Shown here: positions 24,955 to 34,823 of the stretch, one piece after another
Position numbering within the stretch: the stretch's first letter is position 1
Layout: every line of letters starts with the position of its first letter
DNA from: Azonexaceae bacterium s22
GTDB lineage: Bacteria > Pseudomonadota > Gammaproteobacteria > Burkholderiales > Rhodocyclaceae
Direction of reading: 5' to 3'
Assembly (NCBI GenBank): GCA_016617495.1
Contig: WYCU01000003.1
Location: 248,001-312,000, forward strand
DNA: 64,000 nt
Translations under genes and position numbers: made by a program
The notes under the pieces: model-generated
The model's input: only the letters and a program-made list of their open reading frames with translations
Database searches by the model: none
Told to the model about the DNA's origin: nothing

Positions 24955-27900
24955 TCAGTCGCCGAGACGGCGGCCTTTGACCAACCCGTAGAGCGCCGGA
25001 ATCACGGCCAGCGTCAGCAGGGTCGAGGAAATCATGCCGCCGACCATGGGTGCGGCGATGCGGCTCATCACCTCCGAGCCGGTCCCGGTACTCCAGAGGA
25101 TGGGCAGCAAGCCGGCCATGATCGCTGTCACCGTCATCATCTTGGGGCGCACGCGTTCGACCGCGCCCTCCATGATGGCCGCGTAGAGATCGGATTGTCG
25201 CGGTCGACGCCCTTCAGCGGCACATTTTGCCTGCGCCGCCTGCCAGGCATGATCCAGATAAATGAGCATGACCACCCCGGTTTCGGCGGCCACGCCGGCC
25301 AGCGCGATGAAGCCGATGGCGGCGGCGACGGAGAGGTTGTAGCCCAGCGCCCACATCAGCCAGATGCCGCCAACCAGCGCAAAGGGTACGGAGAGCATGA
25401 CGATCAGCGTTTCCGTGACACGCCGGAAATTGAGATAGAGCAGCACGAAGATGATGAGCAGCGTGACCGGCACCACCACTTTCAGCTTGGCCGTGGCGCG
25501 CTCCATGTACTCGAACTGCCCGCTCCAGGTCACGTAGGTTCCCGGCGTGAAGCGCACCTTGTCGGCCACCGCCTGCTTGGCTTCGGCCACGTAGGAGCCG
25601 ATGTCGCGTTCGCGGATGTCGACATAGATGTAGGCCGAAAGCAGCGCATTTTCCGTGCGGATGGCCGGGGCGCCCGAGGTGATCGCCACTTCGGCAAGCT
25701 GGCCGAGCGGCACCATGGGAACGACCCCGCCCATTTCGCCCGGCAGGGGCACCAGTACCTCGCGGGCAATGGCTTGCGGGTCGCTGCGCAGGTCGCGCGG
25801 ATAACGCACCGTCACTCCAAAACGCTCGCGCCCTTCCACGGTGGTAGTCACCATTTCGCCCCCCAGCGCCGCCGCCACCACGTCCATCAATTCGCCGACG
25901 CTCAGGCCGTAACGGGCCAGCGCCGCACGATCCGGCACGATATCGAGGTAATAGCCGCCGGTCAGCCGTTCGGCAAAGGCGCTACTGGTGCCGGGCACAG
26001 CCTTCACGACCGTCTCGATCTCGCGCGCCAGGCGCTCCATTTCCTGCAGATCGGTGCCAAAGACCTTGATCCCGACGGGCGTGCGGATACCGGTGGAAAG
26101 CATGTCGATACGCGCCTTGATCGGCATCGTCCAGGAATTCGCCACACCGGGGAACTGCAAGGCCTTGTCCATCTCGGCGATCAGTTTGTCGGTCGTCATG
26201 CCCGGGCGCCAGTCGCTTTCCGGCTTGAGGTTGATGACCGTCTCGAACATTTCCAGCGGCGCCGGGTCGGTCGCCGTCTGCGCGCGCCCGGCCTTGCCAT
26301 AGACCGAAGCCACCTCGGGGAAGCTGCGGATGATTTTGTTCTGCGTCTGGAGCAATTCGGCCGCCTTGGTCACCGACAGCGCGGGCAAGGTGGTCGGCAT
26401 GTAAAACAGCGTGCCCTCATTGAGCGTGGGCATGAATTCACTGCCCAGACGCTGCATGGGGGCCAGGCTCACCGCCAGCACGGCCACGGCGAGGACCACG
26501 GTGGCTTTTTTCCAGCGCATCACCGTTGCGATGATCGGCCGGTAACCGCGAATGAGTACGCGATTGACCGGATTCTCCGCCTCCGGCCGGATCGGGCCGC
26601 GGATGAACAGCAGCATCAGCACCGGCACCAGCGTCACCGACAAAAAAGCCGCCGCGGCCATGGCGAAGGTCTTGGTCCATGCCAGCGGCGCAAACAGGCG
26701 CCCTTCCTGCGATTCCAGCGTGAAGACCGGCAGGAAGGAAACCGTGATGATGAGCAGGCTGAAGAACAGCGCCGGCCCGACTTCGCGGCAGGCGGCCAGA
26801 ATCGCCTCGAAACGCGCCGCTGCGCTTGGCCCGCCCGGCCCGGCGTCGCGGTCGAGGTGCTCGAGGTGCTTGTGGGCGTTTTCGATCATCACGATGGCCG
26901 CGTCGATCATCGCCCCGACGGCAATGGCGATGCCGCCCAGGCTCATGATGTTGGCGTTGATGCCCAGCGCGTGCATGCCGATGAAGGCCGCCAGAATCGC
27001 CACCGGCAACATCAGGATGGCCACCAGCGCCGAGCGCAAATGGAGCAGGAAAACGATGCAAACCAGCGCCACGATCAGGCTTTCCTCGACCAGCGTGCGC
27101 TTGAGCGTATCGATGGCGCGATGGATCACTTCGGAACGGTCATACACCGTCTCGATGCGCACCCCCTCGGGCAAACCGGCCGAAATCTCCGAGACCTTGG
27201 CCTTGAGCGCGTCGATCACCGCCAGCGCATTCTGCCCGTAGCGCGCCATGGCAATGCCCGACACCACCTCGCCCTCGCCATTGAGTTCGCTCAAGCCGCG
27301 CCGCTCGTCCGCCACCAGCTCGACACGGCCGAGATCGGCAATGCGCACGGGTGTCCCGTTCTGCGCCTTGACCACCAGCTGTTCGATATCGGCCTTGCCG
27401 CGCAAATAGCCGCGCCCGCGCACCATGTACTCGGTTTCCGCCATCTCCAGCGTGCGCCCGCCCACATCGCGGTTGGAATTGCGAATCACCTCCGCCACGC
27501 GCATCAGCGGAATGCCGTAACTCTTCAGCTTCACCGGATCGACCGTCACCTGATACTGCTGGACGAAGCCGCCGATGCTCGCCACCTCCGCCACCCCCGG
27601 CGCCTTCGCCAACTGGTAGCGCAAATACCAATCCTGCAAAGTACGCAGCTCCGCCAGCGTCCGATCCTTGGCCAGCACCGCGTACTGATACACCCAGCCC
27701 ACCCCGGTCGCATCTGGCCCCAGCGTCGGCGTCACCCCCTTGGGCAACTTGCCCGACACCGAATTCACATACTCCAGCACCCGCGAACGCGCCCAGTAAA
27801 TATCCGTGCCGTCCTCGAAAATCACATAGACGAACGACGCCCCAAAAAACGAAAACCCGCGCACCACCTTCGATTTCGGCACCGACAACAAGGCCGTGGT

Positions 27901-28107
27901 CAGCGGATAAGTCACCTGATCCTCCACCACCTGCGGCGCCTGGCCCGGGAATTCCGTGTACAGAATCACCTGCACATCCGACAAATCCGGAATCGCATCC
28001 AGCGGCGTCCGCGCCACCGACCAGATCCCGGCGATGACGATGAACAAGCTCCCCAGCAGGACAAGGAAGCGGTTTTTGGCGGACCAGGTGATGAGGGTGT
28101 TGAGCAT
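24955..28107 (-). CDS. cusA: Copper/silver RND efflux pump, inner-membrane transporter
   Basis: 1050 residues, full length. Twelve-helix RND architecture with the paired periplasmic loops. GAMIDAAIVMIENAHKHLE and the conserved FPGQAPQVVEDQVTYPL start identify the HME-RND family; the methionine-containing MPIKARIDMLSTGIRTP segment matches the CusA monovalent-metal site rather than the CzcA type. It exports Cu(I)/Ag(I) from periplasm or cytoplasm through CusB and CusC. No Shine-Dalgarno sequence is visible before the ATG, which sits at the edge of the repeat cluster that separates it from cusB. Confidence 0.92.
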   Translation of the reverse strand: MLNTLITWSAKNRFLVLLGSLFIVIAGIWSVARTPLDAIPDLSDVQVILYTEFPGQAPQVVEDQVTYPLTTALLSVPKSKVVRGFSFFGASFVYVIFEDGTDIYWARSRVLEYVNSVSGKLPKGVTPTLGPDATGVGWVYQYAVLAKDRTLAELRTLQDWYLRYQLAKAPGVAEVASIGGFVQQYQVTVDPVKLKSYGIPLMRVAEVIRNSNRDVGGRTLEMAETEYMVRGRGYLRGKADIEQLVVKAQNGTPVRIADLGRVELVADERRGLSELNGEGEVVSGIAMARYGQNALAVIDALKAKVSEISAGLPEGVRIETVYDRSEVIHRAIDTLKRTLVEESLIVALVCIVFLLHLRSALVAILMLPVAILAAFIGMHALGINANIMSLGGIAIAVGAMIDAAIVMIENAHKHLEHLDRDAGPGGPSAAARFEAILAACREVGPALFFSLLIITVSFLPVFTLESQEGRLFAPLAWTKTFAMAAAAFLSVTLVPVLMLLFIRGPIRPEAENPVNRVLIRGYRPIIATVMRWKKATVVLAVAVLAVSLAPMQRLGSEFMPTLNEGTLFYMPTTLPALSVTKAAELLQTQNKIIRSFPEVASVYGKAGRAQTATDPAPLEMFETVINLKPESDWRPGMTTDKLIAEMDKALQFPGVANSWTMPIKARIDMLSTGIRTPVGIKVFGTDLQEMERLAREIETVVKAVPGTSSAFAERLTGGYYLDIVPDRAALARYGLSVGELMDVVAAALGGEMVTTTVEGRERFGVTVRYPRDLRSDPQAIAREVLVPLPGEMGGVVPMVPLGQLAEVAITSGAPAIRTENALLSAYIYVDIRERDIGSYVAEAKQAVADKVRFTPGTYVTWSGQFEYMERATAKLKVVVPVTLLIIFVLLYLNFRRVTETLIVMLSVPFALVGGIWLMWALGYNLSVAAAIGFIALAGVAAETGVVMLIYLDHAWQAAQAKCAAEGRRPRQSDLYAAIMEGAVERVRPKMMTVTAIMAGLLPILWSTGTGSEVMSRIAAPMVGGMISSTLLTLAVIPALYGLVKGRRLGD
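25194..25208 (+). repeat. Dispersed 16-bp repeat, copy 5 (last base differs)
   Basis: ATTGTCGCGGTCGACg inside cusA, read on the coding strand as RRPRQSD; tail ggcacattttgcc follows. Confidence 0.85.
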
Positions 28108-28337
28108 GGGGGGTTAACTGGCCGGATGGCGGTTGGTTGGCGGACCGGCCTTTGGGGCGGGGTTACTTGCCTTTGTGGCAGGTGTGGTCTGGTGGGTTAG
28201 CGCTGGTTTCCTTGCCTTTGCGGCAGGCGTGGTCTGTTCGATTGCCGCTGGCTTCCGCGCCTGACGCGCGGGCGTTGATCGTTGTTTTACGGCTGCTATC
28301 CGCGCTTTTGCTGTGGACGTGGATGGTTGATTCAGCG

Positions 28338-28544
28338 CTGGTTTCCGCGCCTGACGCGCGGGCGTACTTTCTTTTGTTTGCCCAAAAGAAAGTAGCCAAA
28401 GAAAAAGGCACCCCTGGGTCGGCGCCGGGCGAAGCCCGGTGCCTTGCGCTGCTCGCCAGCGCGGGCGGCTTGCCAGAACTCGCCTGCGGCTCAAACATGG
28501 CAAGCCGACTTCCCCCGCGCAGCCTGCGCTGCTCAGCGCCTCGC
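28338..28544 (-). repeat. Divergent reverse-orientation copy of the cus-cluster element
   Basis: On the minus strand it has the same order of landmarks as the forward copies: a GTTTGAGCC...GGCGAGTT box, a GC-rich stem, and a terminal hairpin TACTTTCTTTTG-N6-CAAAAGAAAGTA (28365-28394), then a GACGCGCGGGCG border. Confidence 0.7.
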
Positions 28545-28897
28545 AAGGGGCCCGGAAGGACGTCGCAGGTGAAACGCTCAGGGAAAACTTCTGATGTTGG
28601 GGGCGTTGGTTCGCGGAAGGACTTTGGTTTTTGCCCATTTTTTCGGGTCGACCGCGACAATTCATTTCCATCCGCTTGCCGTCACGCTGCGGTGGTTGTC
28701 CTGGTTCCCATGTACCGCGCCGAGCAACGCAGAGGGGCCGGGGGCAGTCGGCTGGCGTTGTTTGAGCCGAAGGCGAGTTTAGCCAGCCGCCCGGCCCCTC
28801 GAGTAGCGCAGGGAACCCGGCATCGCCGGGCGCAGAACCTGGGGTCGCCTTTTCTTTGGCTACTTTCTTTTGGCGAAGCAAAAGAAAGTACGCCCGC
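28545..28897 (+). repeat. Structured repeat element, forward copy A
   Basis: About 350 bp, roughly 90% identical to 29001-29355. Landmarks in order: gaaacgctcaggg, gcgttggttcgcggaagg, a copy of the 16-bp dispersed word, gcaacgcagaggggccggggg, gttgtttgagccgaaggcg, GC hairpin, and end hairpin TACTTTCTTTTG-gcgaag-CAAAAGAAAGTA at 28861-28890. Confidence 0.85.
28646..28661 (-). repeat. Dispersed 16-bp repeat, copy 6
   Basis: Exact word on the minus strand followed by cgaaaaaatgggcaaaaacc; embedded in repeat element A. Confidence 0.9.
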
Positions 28898-29000
28898 CGG
28901 TCAGCGGCGGAAGCCAGCCGCAAATCAACAGACCACGCCTGCCGCAACCACAAGGAAACCAACGGCAAATCAACCCTCCACACCCGCAGCAGCGCCACAG

Positions 29001-29355
29001 AAAGGGCCCGGAGAAACGTCGCGTGCGAAACGCTCAGGGAATACTTCTGATCTTGGGGGCGTTGGTTCGCGGAAGGACTTTGGTTTTTGCCATTTTTTTC
29101 GGGTCGACCGCGACAATTCTTTTCCATCCGCTTGCCGTCACGCTGCGGCGGTTGTCCGGGTCCCCATGTGCCGCGCCGAGCAACGCAGAGGGGCCGGGGG
29201 GTGTCGGCTGGCGTTGTTTGAGCCGAAGGCGAGTTTAGCCAGCCGCCCGGCCCCTCGAGTAGCGCAGGGTACCCGGCGCAGCCGGGCGCAGAACCTGGGG
29301 TCGCCTTCTTTTTGGCTACTTTTTCTTGGCGAAGCAAGAAAAAGTACGCCCGCGC
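29001..29355 (+). repeat. Structured repeat element, forward copy B
   Basis: Second forward copy. Its end hairpin is TACTTTTTCTTG-gcgaag-CAAGAAAAAGTA (29317-29346): relative to copy A both arms changed together, keeping perfect pairing, which argues that the stem is selected. Confidence 0.85.
29102..29117 (-). repeat. Dispersed 16-bp repeat, copy 7
   Basis: Exact word on the minus strand with tail cgaaaaaaatggcaaaaacc; embedded in repeat element B. Confidence 0.9.
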
Positions 29356-29558
29356 GTCAGGCGCGGAAACCAGCGGTAAATCAACCATCCTCGCCCGCCG
29401 TAAAGCGACAGATAGCAGCAGCAAAGCAAGCTTTTCCCTCCCACCAGTCGCGGAAAGCGGCAACAAATCACCAAAGCACACCGGCCGCCGAGGCAGGGAG
29501 CCCGGCGCAAAACTACCAAGCCGCGCCCGCCCAAAGGGCGAGAAAGCCCCCCTTTCCC

Positions 29559-31067
29559 TCATTTCCCCTTCACCCCCGTCACCACCCACTCCCCTGCCCC
29601 GCGTTCCACAAACTCGAACTCAATCGCGCTGCCCGGCTTCAGGCCGGCGACCAGCGCCGGGTTGGCGAGGATGAATTCCATCTTCATGGCCGGCCATTTG
29701 AGGCTGGCGATGGGTTCGTGGGTGATGGTGGCGGTGCTGCTGGCGGGATCGACGGCGTTGAGCACGCCAACGCCTTGATGGCCCACTTTGGCCGGGGTCG
29801 CGGCATCGTTGCTTTTCATGCCGCCCAGTGCGGCCTTGAGGTTGCTTTCGGCATCGATCAGGAAATTGGCGGCTGTGACGACACGCTCGCCTTCGCTCAC
29901 GCCGTCAAGAATCTGCACGAATTCCGCGCCGCGTTGGCCGAGGCGCACCGGCCGCGGTTCGAAGCGCCCTTCGCCGCGTTCGACGATGACCACCTGGCGC
30001 GTGCCGCCGTCGATGACCGCGGCGGTCGGCACGGCGAGCACCGGTGTGGCCTCGCCCTGCGGGATGTCGACGTCGGCGAACATGGCCGGTTTGAGTTTGC
30101 CGCTCGGGTTGGCGAGCTGGATGCGCACCGGCACCGTGCGCGTTTCCGCCTGGAGCGTCGGGTAAACGTAGGCGATGCGCCCCTCGAATACTTCGCCGGG
30201 ATAGGCGTTGATGCGGATCAGCGCCTTCTGGCCGACACGCACCGCGCCAATGTCCTGCTCGAACACATCGGCCTGCACCCAGACGCTGGAGACATCGGCG
30301 ATCTGGAACAGGGTTTCGCCGGGCATGAAGCGCATGCCCTGCACCGCTTTCTTTTCGGTGACGATACCGGCGACCGGCGAAAGAAAACTCAGCGTGCGCT
30401 GCGCTTCGCCCTTATTGGCCAGCGCCTTGATCTGCGCTTCGGAAATATCCCAGTTCTTCAGACGCAGCAGGCTGGATTCCGCCAATTGGCGCATGCCGGC
30501 CTGGGCTTCGCCGCCGGCTTCGGCCAGCCGCGCCACGCCTTGCGTCGCCAGCGCATATTCGCGCTGCGCCGAAACCAGCTCGGGGCTGTAGACCTCGAAC
30601 AGCGGCTGCCCGCGCCCGACCGGCTGGCCGGTGGTATTCACATGCAGGCGCTCGATGTAGCCCTCGAATTTGGCCGTCACCGCGTAGGTGCGGCTTTCGT
30701 CGATTTCCACCCGGCCGCTGGCGCGCACGCTGCGGTCGAGCGCCACGCGGCGCACCGGCTCGCTGCGCACGCCGAGCTTCTGGATCTTTTCGGGGCTGAC
30801 CTTGATGCCGCTTTCCGCTTCGTCCTCGCCTTCGTACACCGGCAGGTAATCCATGCCCATGGGGTCTTTCTTGGGCACTGGCGAGGTGTCCGGCAGGCCC
30901 ATCGGGTTGCGGTAGTAGAGGAGCTTTTTGCCGCCTTTTTGGGGGTCGACCGCGACATTTGCCGCGGACGTGCCCTCGCCTTGGTTTTGCTGGGCCAGCC
31001 GGTAGCCGGCGAGGCTGCCGAGCGCAAGCGCCACGGCGGCAATCAACAGGGTCTTGCCGGTATTCAC
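29559..31067 (-). CDS. cusB: Copper/silver efflux periplasmic adaptor
   Basis: 502 residues. An N-terminal anchor/signal (residues 5-25) is followed by a heavy-metal-binding YHS-like segment (YYRNPMGLPDTSPVPKKDPMG), then barrel-sandwich and beta-barrel membrane-fusion domains (VTAKFEGYIERLHVNTTG, VPVRIQLANPSGKLKPAMFADV). The C-terminal about 70 residues form a CusF-like copper-binding domain (ITHEPIASLKWPAMKMEF with His, Trp and two Met). It links CusA to CusC and receives metal. It overlaps cusC by 4 bp. A copy of the dispersed repeat encodes NVAVDP in the linker after the signal segment. Confidence 0.92.
   Translation of the reverse strand: MNTGKTLLIAAVALALGSLAGYRLAQQNQGEGTSAANVAVDPQKGGKKLLYYRNPMGLPDTSPVPKKDPMGMDYLPVYEGEDEAESGIKVSPEKIQKLGVRSEPVRRVALDRSVRASGRVEIDESRTYAVTAKFEGYIERLHVNTTGQPVGRGQPLFEVYSPELVSAQREYALATQGVARLAEAGGEAQAGMRQLAESSLLRLKNWDISEAQIKALANKGEAQRTLSFLSPVAGIVTEKKAVQGMRFMPGETLFQIADVSSVWVQADVFEQDIGAVRVGQKALIRINAYPGEVFEGRIAYVYPTLQAETRTVPVRIQLANPSGKLKPAMFADVDIPQGEATPVLAVPTAAVIDGGTRQVVIVERGEGRFEPRPVRLGQRGAEFVQILDGVSEGERVVTAANFLIDAESNLKAALGGMKSNDAATPAKVGHQGVGVLNAVDPASSTATITHEPIASLKWPAMKMEFILANPALVAGLKPGSAIEFEFVERGAGEWVVTGVKGK
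30944..30959 (-). repeat. Dispersed 16-bp repeat, copy 8 (one mismatch)
   Basis: AATGTCGCGGTCGACC in frame as VAVD in cusB; tail ggcggcaaaaag follows. Confidence 0.85.
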
Positions 31068-32314
31068 AAATCCTCTCCGAGCAGGCGTTCGATTTCGGCC
31101 AGCCGTTGCTGTTGCCCGGCCTGGGCACGTAGCAAGGCAATCCGGGCGTTGCGGATCTGGCGCTGGGCATCGAGCAGGGTGGCGAAATCGACGCGCCCCG
31201 TTTCGTAGCCGCTCAACGCCGAGCGGTAGGTCAGTTCGGCCTGCGGCAGCAGGCGGTTGCGGGTGATTTCCTCGGTCGCGCGCGCCGCGTCGAGGTCGGC
31301 CACGGCACCGCTCAATTCGCCGCCCAGCCGGTGCCCCAGCGCCTCCTTGCGCGCCGCGGCAGCTTCGGCCATGCGCTCGGCCTCGCGCTCCTGGCTGCGC
31401 CGCGTGCCCTGCTGCAAGGGAATGTTCAATTCCAGCATCAGGTTCCAGGCATCGACGCGGTCCTGAACCTGCATCGGCTGCACGCCGACGATGAAATCCG
31501 GGAAGTTGTTGCGGTACGCCAGCGCGCGGTTCTTTTCCGCGCCGTCGAGCCGTGCCTGTTCGATGGCGAGTTGCGGATTGCTGGCGCCCAGACGCTGGCC
31601 AAGCGCTTGCATGTCGATGCGCGGCGGCAGCGGGCGCAGGCCCTCGGGCGTCGCCAGCGGCGCATCGGCCGGACGCGCCAGCATGGCATTGAGCGCGGTG
31701 GCCAGGCGACGGTATTCGGCGGCCATGCCGACGGCTTCCGCTTCCAGCGTACTGCGCTCGACCTGGGCGCGAATGGCATCCTGCTGCGCGGCCAGCCCAC
31801 CGGCGTAACGCACCTGGGCAATCTGTTCGAGCTGGCGGCTGAGGGCGATGTTTTCCTGGGTCAGCCGCAGTGCGCGGTGCGTCAGCCAGTATTGCGCGTA
31901 GAGCGTCTTGATGCGCGCAGCCAGATCGCTCCAGGCCTCGCTCGCCCGGCCGCTGGCCTGATCGGCCTCGGCGGCGGCGATCTCGCGCTTGAGGTCGCGC
32001 TTGCCCCAGAAAGGCAGCGGCTGGGCCAGCAGGTATTTGGTATCGCCGACGCGCGACGGCGAGAGCGTGGCATTTTGCGTCCCGTTGCGCGTGATGTTTT
32101 CCAGTTCCACGCGCAGGAAGGGGTCGGGCAAGGCACCCGCCGGGCCGATGCGCTCCTGCGCCGCTTCCGCTTCCAGACGCGCCAGACGCAGGTCGGGACT
32201 CATCTCGCGCGCGGCGGCCAGCAGGGAATCGACGCTACCGCCGGGCAAAGGTTCGGCCTGCACCGGCCCGTTCAGCAGTGCGAGGCACAGCAGCGCGGCC
32301 GGGAGACGTTTCAT
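31064..32314 (-). CDS. cusC: TolC-family outer-membrane channel of the Cus system
   Basis: 416 residues. A signal peptide (to about residue 20, PVQA) precedes two internal-repeat outer-membrane efflux domains with long amphipathic helices (LARLEAEAAQERIGPAGALPDP; TYRSALSGYETGRVDFATLLDAQRQIR). No lipobox cysteine is present. It forms the exit duct with CusB and CusA. It overlaps both cusF (32311-32314) and cusB (31064-31067) by ATGA-type junctions. Confidence 0.88.
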   Translation of the reverse strand: MKRLPAALLCLALLNGPVQAEPLPGGSVDSLLAAAREMSPDLRLARLEAEAAQERIGPAGALPDPFLRVELENITRNGTQNATLSPSRVGDTKYLLAQPLPFWGKRDLKREIAAAEADQASGRASEAWSDLAARIKTLYAQYWLTHRALRLTQENIALSRQLEQIAQVRYAGGLAAQQDAIRAQVERSTLEAEAVGMAAEYRRLATALNAMLARPADAPLATPEGLRPLPPRIDMQALGQRLGASNPQLAIEQARLDGAEKNRALAYRNNFPDFIVGVQPMQVQDRVDAWNLMLELNIPLQQGTRRSQEREAERMAEAAAARKEALGHRLGGELSGAVADLDAARATEEITRNRLLPQAELTYRSALSGYETGRVDFATLLDAQRQIRNARIALLRAQAGQQQRLAEIERLLGEDL

Positions 32315-32628
32315 TTGGCGAGTTCGTAACGGCTGACGACGGGCGTGCTGCCCTTCATTTCGGCAGCGAAGCGAATCTTGTCGCCGGGCTTGAGGCGATC
32401 CAGCCAGGTTTTGTCGGCGACGCCGAAGGCCATGGTCATCGGCGGCATGCCGATGCTGTCGAGCTGGCCGTGCTGGATGACGACCTCACCGGCGGCCTTG
32501 TCCACCTTCTTGACCAGCCCGTCGCTGAGCGGCGCGGCAGTCGTGGCGGGTGCTGCGGCACCATGATGGTTGTGTTGGGCATGGACCGGCAAGGCCAGGG
32601 CGAGAAGCAGCGGGAAAAGCAGACGCAT
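32311..32628 (-). CDS. cusF: Periplasmic CusF-like copper chaperone
   Basis: 105 residues with a signal peptide (to about A17). The metal site reads H53...GM61PPM64TM66AF. In Escherichia coli CusF the equivalent of M61 is the tryptophan that caps Cu(I); here it is methionine, so the site may be all His/Met. A histidine-rich HNHH follows the cleavage site. It hands copper to CusB. First gene of the cus set, downstream of a CusR-like box. Confidence 0.88.
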   Translation of the reverse strand: MRLLFPLLLALALPVHAQHNHHGAAAPATTAAPLSDGLVKKVDKAAGEVVIQHGQLDSIGMPPMTMAFGVADKTWLDRLKPGDKIRFAAEMKGSTPVVSRYELAK

Positions 32629-32664
32629 GGCGGATATCCTGTGATGAACTGCCGTAAATTCTGG

Positions 32665-32679
32665 AATGTCGCGGTCGAC
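32665..32679 (+). repeat. Dispersed 16-bp repeat, copy 9 (variant)
   Basis: AATGTCGCGGTCGACg in the cusF-hflX intergenic region, between the CusR-like palindrome and cusF, so it sits in the cus promoter/leader; tail gacggcaaaatt follows. Confidence 0.85.
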
Positions 32680-32696
32680 GCCGTGCTGACGGCAAA

Positions 32697-32712
32697 ATTA
32701 CAAGTTTGTAAT
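32697..32712. promoter_or_regulatory. CusR/CopR-type box
   Basis: Perfect palindrome ATTACAA-GT-TTGTAAT, matching the TNACAA-N2-TTGTNA pattern of copper-responsive OmpR-family regulators (CusR box ATGACAANNTTGTCAT). It lies 69 bp upstream of cusF and 83 bp upstream of hflX, and a CusRS-like pair is encoded at 34151-36173. Confidence 0.7.
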
Positions 32713-32794
32713 CTTCAGCGGGCCTTCAATGCCGGAAAGCGCACCGGCGCCATGTACTATCCGCCTTCGCCCATTCAAGAGAAAAAAACCACGC

Positions 32795-34108
<1,314 letters not shown>

Positions 34109-34150
34109 CGGCGTGCGGCAAAGCGGCGCGGGCTGGCGCAAAATACGCGC

Positions 34151-34822
34151 ATGAAGATCCTCATTGTCGAAGACGAAGCCAAAACCGGCGACTATCTCCG
34201 CCAGGGCCTGAGCGAAGCCGGCTTTACCGCCGACCGCGTCGGCAACGGCGTCGATGGCCTGCACGAAGCGCTGGGCGGCGATTACGACCTGATCGTGCTC
34301 GACATCAACCTGCCCGGCCTCGATGGCTGGCAGGTGCTCAAGACCCTGCGCGCGGCGGGGCGCGACACGCCCGTGCTCTTTCTCACCGCGCGCGATCAGG
34401 TCGAGGACCGCGTGCGCGGGCTGGAACTGGGCGCCGACGATTACCTCGTCAAACCCTTTGCCTTTTCCGAATTGCTCGCCCGCGTGCGCACCCTGCTCCG
34501 CCGCGGCCGTCCGCGCGAAGCGGAAACCCTCGCGCTGGCCGATCTCGAACTGGACGTGCGCAAGCGCCGCGCCACCCGCGCCGGACGGCGCATCGACCTC
34601 ACCGCCAAGGAATTCGCGCTGCTCGAACTTTTTCTGCGCCATCCCGGCGAAGTGCTCTCGCGCAGCTTCATTGCCTCGCAGGTCTGGGACATGAATTTCG
34701 ATTCCGACACCAATGTCGTCGAAGTGGCCATCCGCCGCCTGCGCGCCAAGGTGGACGACGACTTTACTCCGCGCCTCATCCACACCCTGCGCGGCATGGG
34801 CTACGTGCTGGAGATGCGCTGA
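34151..34822 (+). CDS. cusR: OmpR-family response regulator, CusR-like
   Basis: 223 residues. Receiver domain with phospho-acceptor D51 in [17 protein letters not shown], acidic pair in VEDEAK and lysine in [11 protein letters not shown]-terminal winged helix ([45 protein letters not shown]). Close to the heavy-metal CusR/CzcR/IrlR group. It presumably binds the palindrome upstream of cusF. The kinase gene starts one base after its stop. Confidence 0.85.
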   Translation: MKILIVEDEAKTGDYLRQGLSEAGFTADRVGNGVDGLHEALGGDYDLIVLDINLPGLDGWQVLKTLRAAGRDTPVLFLTARDQVEDRVRGLELGADDYLVKPFAFSELLARVRTLLRRGRPREAETLALADLELDVRKRRATRAGRRIDLTAKEFALLELFLRHPGEVLSRSFIASQVWDMNFDSDTNVVEVAIRRLRAKVDDDFTPRLIHTLRGMGYVLEMR

Positions 34823-34823
34823 A

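Larger units (their letters stand above)
28108..29558. other. 1.45-kb non-coding repeat cluster between cusB and cusA
   Basis: Long frames cross this region on both strands but their translations are low-complexity and repeat with the DNA repeats, so I treat it as non-coding. It contains a divergent reverse copy (28338-28544), two forward copies (28545-28897 and 29001-29355) of one element, and short degenerate tandem motifs in the gaps (28170-28340, 28900-28995). It splits what is normally a contiguous cusCBA operon. Confidence 0.8.

Noticed and set aside
24916-28200. 1094-codon plus-strand open frame opposite cusA
   Set aside because: Antisense shadow of a GC-rich RND gene; composition is His/Arg/Gln-rich with no domain, and the minus-strand frame is a clear full-length CusA.
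28114-31208. Long frames on both strands across the cus repeat cluster (491 aa minus, 1023 aa plus)
   Set aside because: The peptides repeat exactly where the DNA elements repeat, run through hairpins and into antisense of cusB; they look like products of stop-poor GC-rich repeats.
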